Shown here: in pieces, positions 34,504-42,954 of the stretch
Numbering within the stretch: position 1 is the first letter of the stretch
How the letters are laid out: every line of letters starts with the position of its first letter
From: Betaproteobacteria bacterium LSUCC0117
GTDB taxonomy: Bacteria > Pseudomonadota > Gammaproteobacteria > Burkholderiales > Burkholderiaceae_C
Length of the DNA: 64,000 bases
Assembly: GCA_030441535.1 (NCBI GenBank)
Contig: JAUJFZ010000003.1
Span: forward strand, 310,001-374,000
Reading direction: 5' to 3'
Program-made: the position numbers and the translations under genes
The notes under the pieces: model-generated
What the model was told of the DNA's origin: nothing
The model's input: the letters and a program-made list of their open reading frames with translations, nothing else
The model's database searches: none

Positions 34504-36028
34504 GGGGAACCACCTGTTCAAGCATTTTGGCTGACATCAACACACTGGGTACACCAGCACCGGGTTGGCTACTGGCACCGACCATGTACAAACCTGCCAC
34601 ATCCTCACTGCGGTTGTGCGGACGAAACCAGGCACTCTGAATAAGGATGGGTTCCAAGCCGAAGCCTGCACCTTTGTATGACCACAATCGATCCTGAAAA
34701 TCTTGTGGGGTCGTCACCCGTGAGGAAACCACGTGTTGTCTGAGATCAGGCAGCACACTGGCCTCTAAGGCGCCCGCAATCGCATCTTGGTACTGTGCTG
34801 ACACAGCGGGCCAATCCGTCCCACTGCTGAGATTCGGTACCACCGACAACACATAAAAACTATCGCAGCCAGGTGGTGCCAGCGATGGATCTGTCGCCGT
34901 TGGGCGATACAGATACAGGCTGAAGTCCTCAGAGAGCGTGTGATTTTTGAAAATATCTTGCAGTAAGCCCTTGTAACGAGGCCCCAAAACCATCATGTGG
35001 TGTGGCACGTCCTCGTAACGCCGATTGGTACCGAAATACCAAACAAACAGGCCGGACGAGTACTTCCCTTTGGCGATGCGGCGATCCGTCCAGTGACGGC
35101 GGTACTGTGGCTCGACCAGGTGCCGGTAGGTCCAGGCCGCGTCGCCATTACTCACCACGATATCGGCATTTAGAACCTCGCCATTTTCCAATTCGACACC
35201 AGTTGCGCGCCCATCGGTGACACAAATACGGGTCACTGGTGCGTTGTAGCGAATGGGTACTTTTCGGCCCTCTAGCAACTTGACCAAGGCGTTCACAATG
35301 GCGCCGGTTCCACCCATCGCAGAATGCACGCCCCATCGTCGCTCAAGCGAGTGAATCAGGGCATACACACAGGTCACGGAATACGGATTCCCACCAATTA
35401 ACAGCGGGTGGAAACTCATGACGATGCGCAGCTTAGGGTGCTTGATGTGCTGCGCCACCAAACTGTAGATGGTACGCCACGCCTTCATGCGAATAAGGTT
35501 GGGCATGGCTTTCACCACATCGCCAAAAGTCTCAAAAGGCACCATGCCCAGTTCGACAAAGCCGAGCTGAAAACACTGCTCGGAGGCGCGCATCAAACGC
35601 TTGAATCCCTCAACATCCTCTGGGCTGATGCGGGCGATCTGCTCCAGCATCGCGTCATCGTTATTGCTGTAATCAAAGTGCGTTCCGTCAGAAAATCGGA
35701 TGCGGTAGAAAGGCGCCATCAAACGCAAATCGACATGGTCTTTCATGTCTTCGCCACACAGTGTGAAAAGCTCCTCAATCAAATGCGGCAAGGTGATGAT
35801 CGTCGGCCCCGCATCAAAGGTGAAGCCGTCTTGCTTATGCACATAAGCCCGACCACCTGGGGCATCAAGCTTTTCGACCATCTGCACGGCATAGCCCTTG
35901 ACGCTCAGCCGTATCGCGGCCGCCAAGCCACCGAAGCCGGTCCCAATGACGATCGCAGTCGGGGCGCGCCGCTGCCCGCCCACCGAACCCTCGACTGAAC
36001 GATCAGTTGACTTGGAAGGACTTCTCAT
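34484..36028 (-). CDS. crtI: phytoene desaturase
   Basis: FAD-dependent desaturation of phytoene to neurosporene and perhaps lycopene, 514 residues. The FAD motif is AIVIGTGFGGLAAAIRLSVK, followed by APGGRAYVHKQDGFTFDAGP and the C-terminal LYMVGASSQPGAGVPSVLMS. Whether it performs three or four desaturations cannot be told; the crtA, C, D and F set points to the spheroidene branch. Its start overlaps the puhE stop by 26 bases. Confidence 0.95.
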   Translation of the reverse strand: MRSPSKSTDRSVEGSVGGQRRAPTAIVIGTGFGGLAAAIRLSVKGYAVQMVEKLDAPGGRAYVHKQDGFTFDAGPTIITLPHLIEELFTLCGEDMKDHVDLRLMAPFYRIRFSDGTHFDYSNNDDAMLEQIARISPEDVEGFKRLMRASEQCFQLGFVELGMVPFETFGDVVKAMPNLIRMKAWRTIYSLVAQHIKHPKLRIVMSFHPLLIGGNPYSVTCVYALIHSLERRWGVHSAMGGTGAIVNALVKLLEGRKVPIRYNAPVTRICVTDGRATGVELENGEVLNADIVVSNGDAAWTYRHLVEPQYRRHWTDRRIAKGKYSSGLFVWYFGTNRRYEDVPHHMMVLGPRYKGLLQDIFKNHTLSEDFSLYLYRPTATDPSLAPPGCDSFYVLSVVPNLSSGTDWPAVSAQYQDAIAGALEASVLPDLRQHVVSSRVTTPQDFQDRLWSYKGAGFGLEPILIQSAWFRPHNRSEDVAGLYMVGASSQPGAGVPSVLMSAKMLEQVVPHVKSYA

Positions 36029-36806
36029 GAGGCTCCAATTTTTTAGCCGGCTGTTTGCGAATAGCCCATCGCCACAATGCGGTGGTATCGACCGGCAACA
36101 CCAACATCAGGTGCTCCACGATCGCTAACGCCAAAAGCGTACTGACCAAGACCGTGCCAACGACCGTCGGGGTATCGGTGACCGGGTTACTGGCGTGCCC
36201 CACCATGGCCCACAGCACAGCACTGGCAAACAAGACTGCAAATGGAAAGAATGCGTTCATAGTCCGCCGTTTAAAAAAGCTCTCAAGGTAGGCCAGGTGC
36301 GTTGGTAAAAACGCCTCACTCAAATTACGGACACCAAAAAATAGATTCAGCTTGGCGCTGGTTCGCATCACCCACAGCACGAGGTAGGTTGCGGTGCCGA
36401 CTTGGTTCGGGGCATCCCACGTGATGGCAACAATGGCCAGGCCCACACCCAAGATAGCCAACTCGTGCCAGACCACCGCTTTGACAGAGACCCAAAAGCG
36501 CAACCACCCCTTGGTATCCGCTGACATGGGCGTCTTCTGAGGACCCGTGATCCAGCCAGTTAGGAACGTCAATTCGTTCCAACCCCACACCAACAGTGCC
36601 GAGGTGAACGCGCAGTAACTGGCGGTCACAGAGGTCTGATTAGCTGTATGCGCCAACCCAACCAAGGCACCGATGCCCACCACCGATGAAATGCACAAGC
36701 TCAGCACAATCGCCGTCTTCGACATGCGATTGAGCAGGATCACGACCCCGGTGCTGAACCACCAGGTGAAGATCGCAAATCCAAGGGCCATGCTGATATC
36801 GGTCAT
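36003..36806 (-). CDS. puhE: photosynthetic complex assembly protein PuhE
   Basis: 267-residue polytopic membrane protein of the DUF3623/PuhE family, found only in anoxygenic phototrophs and linked to reaction-centre assembly. Recognisable regions are FTWWFSTGVVILLNRM near the start and LRTSAKLN-like VMRTSAKLNLFFGVRNLSEA, HLAYLESFFKRRTMNAFFP later. ATG 36806 has AAGG directly against it; the in-frame ATG 36791 would have that site at normal spacing and may be the true start. Located between acsF and crtI. Confidence 0.88.
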   Translation of the reverse strand: MTDISMALGFAIFTWWFSTGVVILLNRMSKTAIVLSLCISSVVGIGALVGLAHTANQTSVTASYCAFTSALLVWGWNELTFLTGWITGPQKTPMSADTKGWLRFWVSVKAVVWHELAILGVGLAIVAITWDAPNQVGTATYLVLWVMRTSAKLNLFFGVRNLSEAFLPTHLAYLESFFKRRTMNAFFPFAVLFASAVLWAMVGHASNPVTDTPTVVGTVLVSTLLALAIVEHLMLVLPVDTTALWRWAIRKQPAKKLEPHEKSFQVN

Positions 36807-36834
36807 CCTTGGCTTTCTGTGTCAGCTGAGTGGC

Positions 36835-37911
36835 TTACCACGCGGGCACCATGCGCACCTGCTCGGGTAGGGCGTGGTGTTTGACCGGTAGGAAGTACAA
36901 GCGTGCAAATGTGGCCGCACCCGCAACCGCCCAACGCGCCCGTTGCAATCCACCCATCACACCCCCGCGCGCCTTTGCCAGATCCATTTGCGTCTGCACG
37001 TGGAATAAGCGTGCCATGCAAGCGCGGAAAGCCGGGCTGTCAATGTCCAAGCTGATTGGGAAGACCTGTTTGGTAATTTCGTTGGTAATCCGGAAAACTT
37101 CGTAGTCGTAGGTGGTGGAGTCCAACCCCATTTCCTCATGCAGCATCGGGCGGCAGTGATCCCTTACGTACATCGTCGCGTAAACAGCCACCAAGAAGAA
37201 ACGTATCCAATAGACGTTGCCGCCGCGCAGCAGATGCGGGTTGGCACGCATGATCAAGGCGAAGGATTCGCCGTGACGAAACTCATCGTTGCACCAGCGC
37301 TCAAACCACCGGAAGATCGGATGGAATCGCTTCTCTGGGTGACGCTCTAGTTGACGGTAGATGCTGATGTAGCGCGCATAACCAATCTTCTCTGACAGGT
37401 AGGTCGCGTAAAAAATGTACTTGGGTTTGAAATAGGTGTAGGCCTTGGTGCGCTTTAAGTTACCGAGATCAATGCCCAAGCCAAAGTCTTTCAGCGACTG
37501 ATTGAGGAAACTGGCATGGCGGGACTCGTCCCGTGCCATGTACCGCATGAGCTGTTTGATATCGGGGTTTTGTACATTCTTAAAAATTTCGTTGTACAAG
37601 ATGCAGCCAGAAAACTCCGAAGTCAGCGAAGAGATCAGGAAGTCCAAAAACTCCTGCCGCATTTCGGGGCTCACTTGCGAGAAACGCTGGGCCACCTCAT
37701 CTGCAAACTGGGCATCGCGCTGGAAGTGATCGTGGTTGTTATCTCCCTCGTACTCCGCCATCATCTTGTCCCAATCGGCGCGAACAGATGACATGTCCAA
37801 ACGGTCCATCGCATCAAAATCCGTGGTGTAAAACCGTGGACTCAGCATGGTGCTCTCAACCGCCTTTTTCGAGGCTTTCTCTGCGCTGTCAATGGTCGGT
37901 GTCGCTTCCAT
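36835..37911 (-). CDS. acsF: Mg-protoporphyrin IX monomethyl ester oxidative cyclase (aerobic)
   Basis: O2-dependent di-iron enzyme closing the isocyclic ring E. The 358 residues include ferritin-like iron motifs with EFSGCILYNEIFK, DESRHASFLNQ and CNDEFRHGESFAL. A GGAGAAG ribosome site precedes the ATG. No anaerobic cyclase bchE is seen in the window, so pigment synthesis may depend on oxygen. It lies between puhC and puhE in the leftward superoperon. Confidence 0.97.
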   Translation of the reverse strand: MEATPTIDSAEKASKKAVESTMLSPRFYTTDFDAMDRLDMSSVRADWDKMMAEYEGDNNHDHFQRDAQFADEVAQRFSQVSPEMRQEFLDFLISSLTSEFSGCILYNEIFKNVQNPDIKQLMRYMARDESRHASFLNQSLKDFGLGIDLGNLKRTKAYTYFKPKYIFYATYLSEKIGYARYISIYRQLERHPEKRFHPIFRWFERWCNDEFRHGESFALIMRANPHLLRGGNVYWIRFFLVAVYATMYVRDHCRPMLHEEMGLDSTTYDYEVFRITNEITKQVFPISLDIDSPAFRACMARLFHVQTQMDLAKARGGVMGGLQRARWAVAGAATFARLYFLPVKHHALPEQVRMVPAW

Positions 37912-37951
37912 GGTCTTCTTCTCCCAGTCAGTTATTCAAGTCATCAAACGT

Positions 37952-38425
37952 CTAGTGCATCGGCGCCATGTCCAGAAACCGACGGAATTCTCCGGCGTTC
38001 TGTGGCCCAAACGACTCCAAATCAACCCGCTTGTTTGTGCTGGGGTCATTCAGGGTGAGGCGTCCATCCGCCCGTGCGATCAACTCAAAAGGTTGATCTG
38101 ATCCAATCCCCCGCGCAAAGCGCTCTCTCGCCAGCGCACGCAAGGCGCCTCTCACAAACCCCTGCTCGCCTTGCAGTACGGTGAGCGTGGTGCCCGTCTT
38201 CCCATCGACAACCCGCACCCCACCGTCGCTGCCATCCTTGAAGATCAAGTCGCGTTGTGCGACCGCACGCGCAGCCAACTGATCAGGGCCATTACCCGTA
38301 AGCCGCACCAGACCCACCGATAGCAGCGATATCGCGATCAAGGCAGCGGCAAAATAAAGGATTGCCTTGGGAAAGGTGTCGGGCGCCAAAGCGGGCCCAG
38401 CGGCTGTACGGTAGCTTCGGTTCAT
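37952..38425 (-). CDS. puhC: photosynthetic complex assembly protein PuhC
   Basis: 157 residues with one N-terminal membrane span (about 20-43) and a periplasmic domain. Family-like regions are RDLIFKDGSDGGVRVVD and VLQGEQGFVRGALRALARER. PuhC is needed for efficient LH1-RC assembly in Rhodobacter capsulatus. The start overlaps the puhB stop by four bases (ATGA). Confidence 0.9.
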   Translation of the reverse strand: MNRSYRTAAGPALAPDTFPKAILYFAAALIAISLLSVGLVRLTGNGPDQLAARAVAQRDLIFKDGSDGGVRVVDGKTGTTLTVLQGEQGFVRGALRALARERFARGIGSDQPFELIARADGRLTLNDPSTNKRVDLESFGPQNAGEFRRFLDMAPMH

Positions 38426-39093
38426 GTCAGATTCACCTGCAGGTTGGTTACGCCGCGCTGCTTGTCGACCGTTTCAACGGCTGCATTGGCGGGCAGGCCC
38501 GTGGTGTGGGTCCAGGCATCACGTAGCTTGGCGGCCACCGCATTCGCATCGGGTATCGCGCGCAACGTGGGCTCGGTTTTCCGGATGCGCCATGCACGCA
38601 CGCTGGGCCACAAGTGGATCCACGCGATCCGATCGGAACCCTTCAGTGCCAATGTGATGTCACCGAAGCGGTCACCTAAATCGCGAATATCCGCCGACGC
38701 GATCTGTTTGAGCGGTAGGTTGAATGTGACCGTTAAGACAATGCCCACGCGCAACACCACACGCTTGTTGGTGATCGTGTAGACGGTGGTACGCGCTGTC
38801 ATGAATGCCAGCGCCCAGATCGTAGCCAAGGTCAATGCCGCAAGAGGGAGTACCCACTTAACAGCATCCAGGGCAGTCATGATGTCAGCGCCGCGTTGCA
38901 GCGGCAACCAAACACACACGGCGACCAGCGCCAAAAAGTACAGCGTCAATTTTCGAATGTGAAACGCGGTAACTGCCAGTGTGTTGACATCCGGCGATCC
39001 CTGCCAAACCAGGTATTCATCGCGCGGCAGCCGTTCGGGCAAGCCGTATTGCGGTTCAAATTCGTGTTCGTGGCCTAAGTTATCAATCGGCAT
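38422..39093 (-). CDS. puhB: photosynthetic complex assembly protein PuhB
   Basis: 223 residues. It has the N-terminal LPRDEYLVWQGSPDVNTLAV, two or three membrane segments around 45-110 and a PH-like domain containing VYTITNKRVVLRVG. PuhB is a reaction-centre assembly factor. A GAGGA ribosome site is present. It follows puhA by 25 bases and overlaps puhC. Confidence 0.92.
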   Translation of the reverse strand: MPIDNLGHEHEFEPQYGLPERLPRDEYLVWQGSPDVNTLAVTAFHIRKLTLYFLALVAVCVWLPLQRGADIMTALDAVKWVLPLAALTLATIWALAFMTARTTVYTITNKRVVLRVGIVLTVTFNLPLKQIASADIRDLGDRFGDITLALKGSDRIAWIHLWPSVRAWRIRKTEPTLRAIPDANAVAAKLRDAWTHTTGLPANAAVETVDKQRGVTNLQVNLT

Positions 39094-39118
39094 GGTTTAG
39101 TCCTCAATAGATACCGAC

Positions 39119-39877
39119 TTAAATCAGGGGCTCGCTTCGCTGGGGGTCCGCGTAGAGCGTGCCCGCACCGTAATAAGCACTGATTTGCTCCTCTTCCAGC
39201 TTGGTAATCTGGTTCGGATTTTTCAGCGCTGGAACCTCAGCAAAGTGGTGAGCATAGACAGACTCAACCTCAATTTGGTTGCGGCGAACCAAGGCAAAGT
39301 TCATGGGTAACAACACGGTTTTGCCACCACCGATATCCACTTCAAGGTAGCGGAACATCATTTCTGCGGCATCGATCCAGATGTCTTTCACCGTGCCGGC
39401 GTTCTTACCATCGCCTGCCGTCACCGGCAGACCACGGGGATCAACATCTTGCGGCGCAACGCTGTAATCCGTGGCAATGCGCAACGGTTGCAGTAAGGGC
39501 GTACCGTGTGAGGTCATCTCAGGCACGTCCTCACGCAAGGTGTAGGCGCCTGCACCGACGCCAGCCAACATGGGGTTGCCCGTGGGCGTGATGGGATCAC
39601 CCGAGCTGCCGCCAGTCGCTGCCGCTTTATAGGCGGGCTCACCACGGGACAGGTCAGGCACCGTCACACTGCGTCCACCCTCAAGCAGAAAGGTCTTGGG
39701 CTCAGGAATTGGGAAACCCTTCACCACCGCTCGGGGGTTACTGGATTCCATGGGGTAGCCTTCGCGGTGACTTTCGCGGGCAAGGTAATAAATCAGGCCG
39801 GCAAAAAATATCCAGAACGCATACAAGAGTAATTGCGCGACATCGACATAGCCGGTTATGTTTCCAACGGTTTGCAT
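39119..39877 (-). CDS. puhA: photosynthetic reaction centre H subunit
   Basis: 252 residues, single N-terminal membrane helix (YVDVAQLLLYAFWIFFAGLI) and a cytoplasmic PRC-barrel domain containing GTVKDIWIDAAEMMFRYLEV. It caps the L-M core and tunes quinone protonation. It has a strong AAGGAGAAG ribosome site. It is placed between lhaA and puhB. Confidence 0.97.
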   Translation of the reverse strand: MQTVGNITGYVDVAQLLLYAFWIFFAGLIYYLARESHREGYPMESSNPRAVVKGFPIPEPKTFLLEGGRSVTVPDLSRGEPAYKAAATGGSSGDPITPTGNPMLAGVGAGAYTLREDVPEMTSHGTPLLQPLRIATDYSVAPQDVDPRGLPVTAGDGKNAGTVKDIWIDAAEMMFRYLEVDIGGGKTVLLPMNFALVRRNQIEVESVYAHHFAEVPALKNPNQITKLEEEQISAYYGAGTLYADPQRSEPLI

Positions 39878-39899
39878 AGCGACTTCTCCTTGTAAAAAA

Positions 39900-41336
39900 C
39901 TAGATGCGAGACTCGGTTAAACCGAGGGGTTGCGGGGGATGAGGTGGTGTAAAGGGACGGCGTTTGACCAAGGGTCCAACTGCCACGAGAGTTAAGAACA
40001 AAAGGAGCATTTCCAGGTGATAAACCATGCTGTACGCGACTGCCGCATCCGACAGGGCTTCACCCAAGACCCCTTGAGTCGTGACCCCGTGCATGCTGTC
40101 GCGCAAGGCACCGCCTAGAAACATGGCGATTCCGGCGGAGGCCGACTGCACAGCGCCCCATGCACCGAGCGCCAAGCCGATGTAGGCTTTCTCGATGCGC
40201 ATGGCTGTAAACAAGGTACCCACTGCAAACAAGCCACCGCCCAAGCCAATACCCAGGGCGCCGCAACGGAACAGCCAACCCGCCTGCATTGGGGCTGAGA
40301 AGATGACGGCTGAAAACGCAGGTAGCGCCGCCAATAAGCCGTAAGCCGCGACCCGCATGGGATCAACCCCTTTTGCAAGCTGACGACCCGCGATGTAAAA
40401 GCCCAACAAGCCGCCGGTGGCCAACAAGCCTGTCAGGGCGCTGGTCGCGCCGACACTCAGATTCAGAATCTCGCCGCCATACGGCTCCAGCACAATGTCT
40501 TGCATATGGAAAGCCATGGTGCCCAGCGATGTCGCACACAGAAAGCGTTTGGCCTGTGGTAATGCGATGAAATCAGCCCAAGCCTCTTTGAAGGGGCGTC
40601 GCACCTCGGCACGCATCGCAGCCACTCTTGCGGGATTGCGAGCCTCTTGCTTCCACAAGGCGATGGCATTGAGCACCAACACGGCCATTGCAGTGCCTTG
40701 CACCACTTGAACCAAAATTTCGGGCGTGAAATCAGATAGCAAATAGCTGTAAGCGATGCTACCCGTCACGGCACCGATGAGGAGCATGGTGTAAAGCATG
40801 GTGACCACACGCGGACGGGTTTCCTCACTGGCTTGATCGGTTGCCAAGGCCAAGCCCGCCGTTTGCGAGGTTTGCAAACCAGCGCCAACCATCAGGAAAG
40901 CAATGGCCGCAGCACCCGGTCCCACCCACGACGGGACGGCAACGGCGCCCCCACCCGATAACACCAACAGGGCGAACGGCATGACAGCCAACCCTAAAAA
41001 TTGAATCAGCGTACCGCCCCACATGTAGGGCACTCGGCGCCAGCCGAAGGCAGAGACATGGACGTCCGAGTGATAACCCGTGACGGCCCGAAATGGTGCC
41101 ACCAATAACGGCAAGGCCAACATCATAGAGACCAACCAAGCCGCCACGCCCAACTCAACGATCATGACGCGGTTGAGCGTACCAATCATGAGTGCGGTGG
41201 TGATGCCCATCGTGAACTTAAACAGCGACAGCCTTAGAAGGCGTGGCATCGGCAAGCCAGCACTCGCCGCGTCAGCAAATGGCAACCAACTAACCGGTAT
41301 TTGCTTGGCGAATTTGGAGAAGGTTTTTGCTCTCAT
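39900..41336 (-). CDS. lhaA: PucC-family LH1 assembly protein LhaA
   Basis: 478-residue membrane protein with about 12 spans, BCD (PucC) branch of MFS. Motifs include LSLFKFTMGITTALMIGTLN followed by RVMIVELGV, and FRAVTGYHSD, typical of LhaA. It is thought to deliver pigment or assist LH1 insertion. ATG 41336 overlaps the bchM stop (ATGA); a longer frame to 41402 reads bchM sequence and is rejected. A second family member lies at 53.5 kb. Confidence 0.92.
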   Translation of the reverse strand: MRAKTFSKFAKQIPVSWLPFADAASAGLPMPRLLRLSLFKFTMGITTALMIGTLNRVMIVELGVAAWLVSMMLALPLLVAPFRAVTGYHSDVHVSAFGWRRVPYMWGGTLIQFLGLAVMPFALLVLSGGGAVAVPSWVGPGAAAIAFLMVGAGLQTSQTAGLALATDQASEETRPRVVTMLYTMLLIGAVTGSIAYSYLLSDFTPEILVQVVQGTAMAVLVLNAIALWKQEARNPARVAAMRAEVRRPFKEAWADFIALPQAKRFLCATSLGTMAFHMQDIVLEPYGGEILNLSVGATSALTGLLATGGLLGFYIAGRQLAKGVDPMRVAAYGLLAALPAFSAVIFSAPMQAGWLFRCGALGIGLGGGLFAVGTLFTAMRIEKAYIGLALGAWGAVQSASAGIAMFLGGALRDSMHGVTTQGVLGEALSDAAVAYSMVYHLEMLLLFLTLVAVGPLVKRRPFTPPHPPQPLGLTESRI

Positions 41337-42031
41337 GTGCGAACCCATTCCATGGCTTGTGATTTGTAGAAACCGCTGGAAACACGCTGGCCCCGCACAC
41401 ATGCCCAGTCAGTCAGGCTCTCGTGGAGATCCATCAACGCCGTGATGTCTTTTTCAGCCATCGGCTGCAACCACGGTGCGCGGTCGCGCTTTGGCAGCAA
41501 CCGACCCACCGAAATCATGGCCGCCAAGAAGGGCGTACGGGGTGCAAAGGTGAAGAGAATGCTGTGGCGCGTACGCGGCGCCAACTGCGCCAGTGCCTTC
41601 ACGGCATCGGCGGTTTGGTAATGGATGATGGAGTCCATCGCCACCACATGATCGAACTCGCCTAGGGCCTCGTCCAGCATGTCACCGCTGAGAAAGGTCA
41701 CCCGATCGGCGACGTCAGGAGGAATGCGAGAACGCGCCAAATCGACGAGTGTGGGCGACAGGTCGATGGCAACCACCGAGGCCCCCCGACGTGCAGCCTC
41801 AACCGCTAGCGCGCCTGTGCCACAACCGGCGTCAAGAATGCGCTTACCCGCCAAGTCATGCCCCAACCACGACAGCAAGGTGGCGCGCATTTCATCGCGC
41901 CCTGCCCTGACCGTTTGCCGGATGCGTCCGACGGGCGCATCTGACGTGAGCTTCTCCCACGCCGCAACCGCAGTGCGATCGAAGTAATGTTCGATCTCGC
42001 CGCGTCGCTGTTCGTAGGTCACATCACGCAT
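41333..42031 (-). CDS. bchM: Mg-protoporphyrin IX methyltransferase
   Basis: SAM-dependent methylation of the Mg-protoporphyrin propionate, the step after BchHDI and before AcsF. 232 residues with the SAM motif RILDAGCGTGALAVEAARRG and the N-terminal block RRGEIEHYFDRTAVAAWEKL. It is followed by lhaA with overlapping start and preceded by bchL with an 11-base gap. Confidence 0.95.
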   Translation of the reverse strand: MRDVTYEQRRGEIEHYFDRTAVAAWEKLTSDAPVGRIRQTVRAGRDEMRATLLSWLGHDLAGKRILDAGCGTGALAVEAARRGASVVAIDLSPTLVDLARSRIPPDVADRVTFLSGDMLDEALGEFDHVVAMDSIIHYQTADAVKALAQLAPRTRHSILFTFAPRTPFLAAMISVGRLLPKRDRAPWLQPMAEKDITALMDLHESLTDWACVRGQRVSSGFYKSQAMEWVRT

Positions 42032-42042
42032 CTGCTTATCCT

Positions 42043-42954
42043 TCAGTCAAATCCCAAGAGATCAAAGATGTCGCGGTCTTTCATCGGTACAGCCGAGTAC
42101 TTCTCGCCGCCTGTCCATAAATTTGCTGCGAGACGCATGTACTCTTTTTGCACCGCCTCCAACTCGGGCGAGTGCTCCATCTCAAACAACGTTGACTTCT
42201 TCAAACGACTGCGGCGGATCACGTCAAGATCAGGAAAGTGCGCCGCCAATTTGAGGCCAATTTGATCGTTGTATTTATCGATTTGGTCGGTTGCCGCACT
42301 GCGGTTAGCGATCACACCGCCCAAGCGCACGTTGTAGTTTTTGGCTTTCGCACCAATCGCTTGAACGATGCGGTTCATCGCAAAGATCGAGTCGAAATCA
42401 TTGGCAGTCACGATCATGGCGCGGTCGGCGTGCTGCAGCGGTGCAGCAAATCCACCACACACCACATCGCCGAGTACATCAAAGATCACCACGTCTGTGT
42501 CTTCCAACAGGTGATGCTCTTTGAGCAACTTCACCGTCTGCCCGACCACGTAGCCACCACAGCCGGTACCCGCTGGTGGGCCGCCTGCTTCCACACACAT
42601 CACGCCGTTATAGCCCTCGAACACAAAGTCTTCGACACGCAATTCCTCAGCGTGAAAGTCGACGGTCTCCAACACGTCGATCACCGTCGGCAACATTTTC
42701 TTGGTGAGCGTGAAAGTGCTGTCATGTTTGGGGTCACAGCCGATTTGCAGGACCCGTTTCCCCATCTTGGAAAAGGCCGCTGACAAATTCGATGAGGTGG
42801 TGCTCTTGCCGATACCACCCTTGCCGTAAATCGCAAAGACCTTGGCGTTGCCAATCTTGACGTTCGGGTCGAGCTGAACTTGCACGCTACCCTCACCGTC
42901 TAATTTCGAATTTTTACGAACTGTCGGAAAAGGTAATGTTTCAACCGTTGTCAT
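42043..42954 (-). CDS. bchL: light-independent protochlorophyllide reductase iron protein
   Basis: NifH-like ATPase subunit of dark-operative protochlorophyllide reductase. The 303 residues include the P-loop FAIYGKGGIGKSTTSSNLSA and cluster cysteines in GGPPAGTGCGGYVVG and VLGDVVCGGFAAPLQ. It donates electrons to BchNB. The start overlaps the bchH stop (ATGA). Confidence 0.97.
   Translation of the reverse strand: MTTVETLPFPTVRKNSKLDGEGSVQVQLDPNVKIGNAKVFAIYGKGGIGKSTTSSNLSAAFSKMGKRVLQIGCDPKHDSTFTLTKKMLPTVIDVLETVDFHAEELRVEDFVFEGYNGVMCVEAGGPPAGTGCGGYVVGQTVKLLKEHHLLEDTDVVIFDVLGDVVCGGFAAPLQHADRAMIVTANDFDSIFAMNRIVQAIGAKAKNYNVRLGGVIANRSAATDQIDKYNDQIGLKLAAHFPDLDVIRRSRLKKSTLFEMEHSPELEAVQKEYMRLAANLWTGGEKYSAVPMKDRDIFDLLGFD

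Noticed and set aside
35408..35998. 196-codon plus-strand ORF
   Set aside because: Antisense shadow of crtI with no recognisable motif or ribosome site.
42238..42783. 181-codon plus-strand ORF
   Set aside because: Antisense shadow of bchL.
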